From assembly GCA_005110385.1 (NCBI GenBank), contig DUDT01000012.1, positions 20,600 to 84,599 of the forward strand: DNA of 64,000 nucleotides, given 5' to 3'. Shown piece by piece: positions 61,775 through 64,000 of the stretch; position 1 is the stretch's first letter, and each line of letters opens with the position of its first letter. The translations under genes and the position numbers were made by a program. A model generated the notes under the pieces. It did no database searches. It saw only the letters and a program-made list of their open reading frames with translations, and was not told the origin of the DNA. The stretch is from Candidatus Melainabacteria bacterium (GTDB lineage Bacteria; Cyanobacteriota; Vampirovibrionia; LMEP-6097).

Positions 61775-61835
61775 GTACGACGAAAACGCAGGACAACGAA
61801 AACGCAGAAATTGGAGTTCGGCAGCACTCGCGTGG
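61775..61835 (+). repeat. Partial palindromic element (two core fragments)
   Basis: TACGACGAAAACGCAGGACA then ACGAAAACGCAGAAATTGGA and GTTCGGCAGCAC: the core tail is repeated twice, ending in an arm that can pair with the 5-prime arm of the adjoining full copy (GGCACTGTTGCCGAGC at 61837). Confidence 0.82.
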
Positions 61836-61836
61836 T

Positions 61837-61957
61837 GGCACTGTTGCCGAGCGTGCAAGTTCAAGGCTGAGGAGGACAAATGACCGCAGTGTACTGAAGG
61901 TACATGAGGATCATGAGGACGACGAAAACGCAGAAATTGGAGTTCGGCAGTAGTGCC
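61837..61957 (+). repeat. Full palindromic interspersed element (copy E), abutting the pyrB start
   Basis: Arms GGCACTGTTGCCGAGC (61837-61852) and GTTCGGCAGTAGTGCC (61942-61957) pair with about two mismatches, including one G-T. The apical hairpin is TGTAC-TGAAG-GTACA. The pyrB ATG begins on the next base. The mini-ORF ATG is at 61880, 26 codons upstream and in frame with pyrB, but here the loop creates a TGA at codon 6; a further in-frame ATG lies at 61904. Confidence 0.93.
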
Positions 61958-62881
61958 ATGTTAGGATTATTTCTTGGAATGCATGCCAAGCACCTAATTT
62001 CTCTTGCAGAATTATCTCGTGAAGAGATACTAACTATTCTTGATAGAGCCGAGTATTGGGCATCACAGAGTGATGATGAACTTCCAGAGTCTTTAAAGTC
62101 TTTAAACAAGCCTATAGTTTGTAATTTATTTTTTGAACCTAGTACTAGGACTAGGTTTTCCTTCGAGGTAGCTGCAAAGAAGCTAAATTTACACGTTCTT
62201 AATTTTGATTATAAAAGCTCTAGCTCTCAGAAGGGAGAGACTTTCTATGACACGATTAGAACTTTAGAGTCTATGGGTGTAGGAATAGCGATAGTCCGTT
62301 CATCTGAAGAGTATTTACTCTCAGAGATCGCAGATAAAATTAAAACGACGTCTTTAATTAATGCTGGAGCTGGCATTAGTGAGCATCCGACGCAAGCACT
62401 TTTGGATTTAATGACTATAAAAAAAGAGTTTGGTAGCTTTGAAGGTTTAAAAGTAAGTATTATCGGTGATGTGAAACACAGTAGAGTGGCGAGGTCTTCT
62501 CTGCATGCTTTACAACGATTCGGAGCGAATGTAAGCCTCTGCGGGCCTGATGTTTTTATTCCAGATGCTAATGCTTTTCCTTTTAAAATGAAGGTTCTAA
62601 ATATAGAAGAAGCTCTTAGTACCGCAGATGTGGTGATGTTATTGAGAATTCAAAACGAAAGGCATAATATTAGCTTAGGTCACTATCGTGATCAGTTCGG
62701 CTTAACTTCTACTAGACTAGCTTTAATGCAAGCACATACTAAAATTATGCATCCAGCACCTTTTAATCGAGGTGTTGAGATAGATGATGAGTTGATAGAG
62801 TCAGATAGATCTTTAATCTTTAAGCAGGTGGCCAATGGTGTAGCCGTGCGTATGGCAGTATTAGAGAGGGCGATTCGATGA
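61958..62881 (+). CDS. pyrB: Aspartate carbamoyltransferase catalytic subunit
   Basis: Commits carbamoyl phosphate and aspartate to pyrimidine synthesis. FFEPSTRTRFSFEVAAKKL, SSSQKGETFYDTIRTLESM, EHPTQALLDLMTI, GDVKHSRVARSSLHAL and HPAPFNRGVEI are the expected binding loops. 307 residues. I start at ATG 61958 (MLGLFLGMHAKHLISL), the usual start position; starts at 61904 or 61880 would add repeat-encoded residues such as MRIMRTTKTQKLEF. No pyrI is nearby. It overlaps the pyrK-like gene by 4 nt (ATGA). Confidence 0.96.
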   Translation: MLGLFLGMHAKHLISLAELSREEILTILDRAEYWASQSDDELPESLKSLNKPIVCNLFFEPSTRTRFSFEVAAKKLNLHVLNFDYKSSSSQKGETFYDTIRTLESMGVGIAIVRSSEEYLLSEIADKIKTTSLINAGAGISEHPTQALLDLMTIKKEFGSFEGLKVSIIGDVKHSRVARSSLHALQRFGANVSLCGPDVFIPDANAFPFKMKVLNIEEALSTADVVMLLRIQNERHNISLGHYRDQFGLTSTRLALMQAHTKIMHPAPFNRGVEIDDELIESDRSLIFKQVANGVAVRMAVLERAIR

Positions 62882-63759
62882 AAAAAATATTTCCAAATGT
62901 TGTAGAAAATACTCTTATCGCTGATAATATTTTCAAGTTAGTTCTTGAGGATAATTTTCCGCATGATGAATTTAAACCTGGAAAATTTCTGCACGTGAAA
63001 TGCTCTAAGGGATTAGATCCTCTTCTGAGAAGACCTATGAGTATATGCGACATTAGTGATGATGAAAGATATCTTACAGTACTTTATCGCAAGGAAGGAC
63101 GAGGAACTACGTTATTGAGTGAATATCAGACTGGTGAAAAGATTGATATTTTAGCTCCACTCGGGAATAATTTTGAATTACCATCTGAGCTTGAAGCTGA
63201 TAAAAAAACAGAAGGTGGAGTTCTAGAAAAGAATTTAAGTAAAAGGATATTATTAATCGGTGGCGGCATAGGCGTTCCACCTCTGTACTATTTAGGACGT
63301 AAGCTGAAAGCTGCTGGGCATAGCATTATTTCGATATTAGGCTTTAATGCCGCTAAAGATGTATTTTATGAAAATGAGTTTAAGAGTTTAGGTGAAGTGT
63401 TTATAACTACCGTAGACGGCAGTTATGGCATGAAAGGCTTTGTGACAGATGCTCTTGCCCGCAGTGTACTCGAAGTACATGAGGATCATGAGGACGACGA
63501 AAACGCAGAAATTGAAGATTGCGAGCCGTCCTATGATGTTATGTATAGCTGTGGACCTAAGCCCATGCTAAAAGCTTTGCAGTCTAAGATTAGCCCAGAC
63601 AAGCTGGCTTATATGTCACTAGAAGAACGTATGGGCTGTGGAGTTGGTGCTTGTCTTGCTTGTGTATGTAATTACAATGAGGGTTTTGAGAGAGATAAAA
63701 ATTATTCTAGAGTTTGTACTGAAGGCCCTGTTTATAAATTGCATGAAATCAGTCTTTAA
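62878..63759 (+). CDS. pyrK: Dihydroorotate dehydrogenase electron-transfer subunit (PyrK-like) with repeat-encoded insertion
   Basis: FAD/NAD ferredoxin-reductase fold: LLRRPMSICDI (FAD), LLIGGGIGVPPLYYL (NAD), MYSCGPKPMLKAL, and the 2Fe-2S cluster in ERMGCGVGACLACVC with a fourth Cys in SRVCTEGP. Coupling to pyrB supports a pyrimidine role. Between FVTDALA and CEPSYDVMYSCGP, about residues 195-216, lies an acidic stretch ARSVLEVHEDHEDDENAEIED coded by the interspersed element, absent from relatives as I know them. A shorter acidic piece (ELEADKKTEGGVLEKN) also lengthens the loop before the NAD motif. Confidence 0.88.
   Translation: MKKIFPNVVENTLIADNIFKLVLEDNFPHDEFKPGKFLHVKCSKGLDPLLRRPMSICDISDDERYLTVLYRKEGRGTTLLSEYQTGEKIDILAPLGNNFELPSELEADKKTEGGVLEKNLSKRILLIGGGIGVPPLYYLGRKLKAAGHSIISILGFNAAKDVFYENEFKSLGEVFITTVDGSYGMKGFVTDALARSVLEVHEDHEDDENAEIEDCEPSYDVMYSCGPKPMLKALQSKISPDKLAYMSLEERMGCGVGACLACVCNYNEGFERDKNYSRVCTEGPVYKLHEISL
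63459..63520 (+). repeat. Palindromic element core inside the pyrK-like coding sequence
   Basis: CGCAGTGTACTCGAAGTACA, TGAGGATCATGAGGACGACG and AAAACGCAGAAATTGAAGAT match the core of full copies almost base for base, including the apical hairpin TGTAC-TCGAA-GTACA. Length is a multiple of three in context and the frame stays open. The 5-prime half and the arms are missing. Confidence 0.93.
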
Positions 63760-63761
63760 GG

Positions 63762-63801
63762 GAACGACGAAAACGCAGAAATTGAAGATTGGGAGCAGTC
63801 A
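63762..63801 (+). repeat. Partial palindromic element after the pyrK-like gene
   Basis: GAACGACGAAAACGCAGAAA and TTGAAGATTGGGAGCAGTC: the core tail plus a 3-prime arm GATTGGGAGCAGTC. It begins within 3 nt of the stop codon. The arm is complementary to the 5-prime arm of the next full copy, with an 8-nt loop between them. Confidence 0.88.
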
Positions 63802-63807
63802 CAGAGG

Positions 63808-63928
63808 GGGACTGCTCCCAATCGTACAAGTTCAAGGCTGAGGAGGACGAATGACCGCAGTGTACTGCGGGTACATGAGGATCATGAGGACGACGAAAAC
63901 GCAGAAATTGAAGATTGGGAGCAGTCCC
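63808..63928 (+). repeat. Full palindromic interspersed element (copy F), abutting a start codon
   Basis: Arms GGGACTGCTCCCAATC (63808-63823) and GATTGGGAGCAGTCCC (63913-63928) are perfect complements. Apical hairpin TGTAC-TGCGG-GTACA. The next base starts the sulfotransferase ATG. SD AGGAGG (63841-63846) and ATG 63851 open the mini-ORF that continues in frame into the downstream gene. Confidence 0.95.
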
Positions 63929-64000
63929 ATGATAGTGCTGGGAATAGGTACGGGACGCTGTGGTACTCAGGGCTTAATGACTTTTCTTAATTTACAGAAA
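63929..64000 (+). CDS. Sulfotransferase-like protein, partial (runs off the window end)
   Basis: The 24 visible codons read MIVLGIGTGRCGTQGLMTFL then NLQK, matching the PAPS-binding start of bacterial sulfotransferases (GxGTGRCGTxSL). Only the P-loop-like segment is visible, so substrate and length are unknown. The ATG follows the repeat arm directly and lacks its own SD; the repeat ATG at 63851, with a good SD, is in frame and would add 26 residues (MTAVYCGYMRIMRTTKTQKL then KIGSSP). Confidence 0.65.
   Translation, partial: MIVLGIGTGRCGTQGLMTFLNLQK

Noticed and set aside
61904..61957. Extended N-terminus of pyrB from the repeat
   Set aside because: PyrB homologues begin near MLGLFLGMHAK; the added residues are repeat-encoded. 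I kept it as a finding about the repeat but not as the annotated start.

Overview
The window is an AT-rich bacterial chromosome segment with dense genes on both strands. It carries a conserved ribosomal block (rpsT, map, infA-rpmJ-rpsM-rpsK-rpoA-rplQ), flagellar genes (fliP, fliQ, fliD, two flgK, two flgL), fabI, aroA, peptidoglycan-precursor genes (uppS, alr, anmK) and no photosynthesis or sporulation genes. A flagellated, peptidoglycan-bearing heterotroph is certain; a non-photosynthetic cyanobacterial relative (Vampirovibrionia/Melainabacteria type) is my best guess from gene content and protein flavour, but I cannot prove it without a tree.

Layout. 1-380: a cut-off nucleotidyltransferase and a DUF262 remnant. 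380-11525: housekeeping (dnaX, fabI, purA, an SDR, fliQ, fliP, the ribosomal/RNA polymerase block, a GNAT acetyltransferase). 11575-16690: a minus-strand run with a DegT aminotransferase, a tiny basic protein, aroA, a flavodoxin and an ABC transporter lacking a binding protein. 16870-28346: SirB1-like protein, tatD, fliD, uppS-alr, pyk-anmK, a glutamine amidotransferase. 28436-30490: three unknown genes including an EF-hand protein, then fusA. 32787-34178: a DUF4143 ATPase with palindromic operators. 34241-38893: rpmA and rplU flank an unusual island of five likely cell-wall-lytic proteins (two NlpC/P60-like paralogues, a third Cys/His protein, a SleB-like hydrolase, a secreted 3D-domain protein). 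38948-46174: an accessory block of unknown proteins with an IS remnant and a pseudogene. 46326-52198: surE and a set of unknown minus-strand genes leading up to the duplicated flgK/flgL cluster (52242-59330). 59551-64000: mnmA, a broken DUF4143 gene, pyrB, a pyrK-like gene and the start of a sulfotransferase.

The most striking signal is an interspersed palindromic element, about 121-125 bp when complete, present in five or six full and about ten partial or mini copies. Its core is conserved and contains a small hairpin whose stem is constant while its loop varies. Its two terminal arms differ completely between copies yet pair with each other inside each copy. Copies sit flush against stop codons and start codons, two lie inside coding sequences in the same reading frame (the pyrK-like gene and the GNAT gene), and each full copy carries a Shine-Dalgarno plus ATG mini-ORF that, at two loci, is exactly 26 codons upstream of and in frame with the next gene.

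A second theme is a probable export-cargo set. Several proteins from the hydrolase island and elsewhere lack Sec signals but share an N-terminal Asn-Pro-aromatic motif (NPFAFLFEG, NPFAFLFNG, NPYAYLLEN, NPLNLFKYN) at residues 9-19 followed by a Ser/Thr/Asn/Gln-rich linker. Together with the duplicated hook-filament junction genes and a row of 78-98 residue helical proteins, this suggests that the flagellar or a related export apparatus delivers wall-remodelling and unknown proteins. That is inference, not proof.
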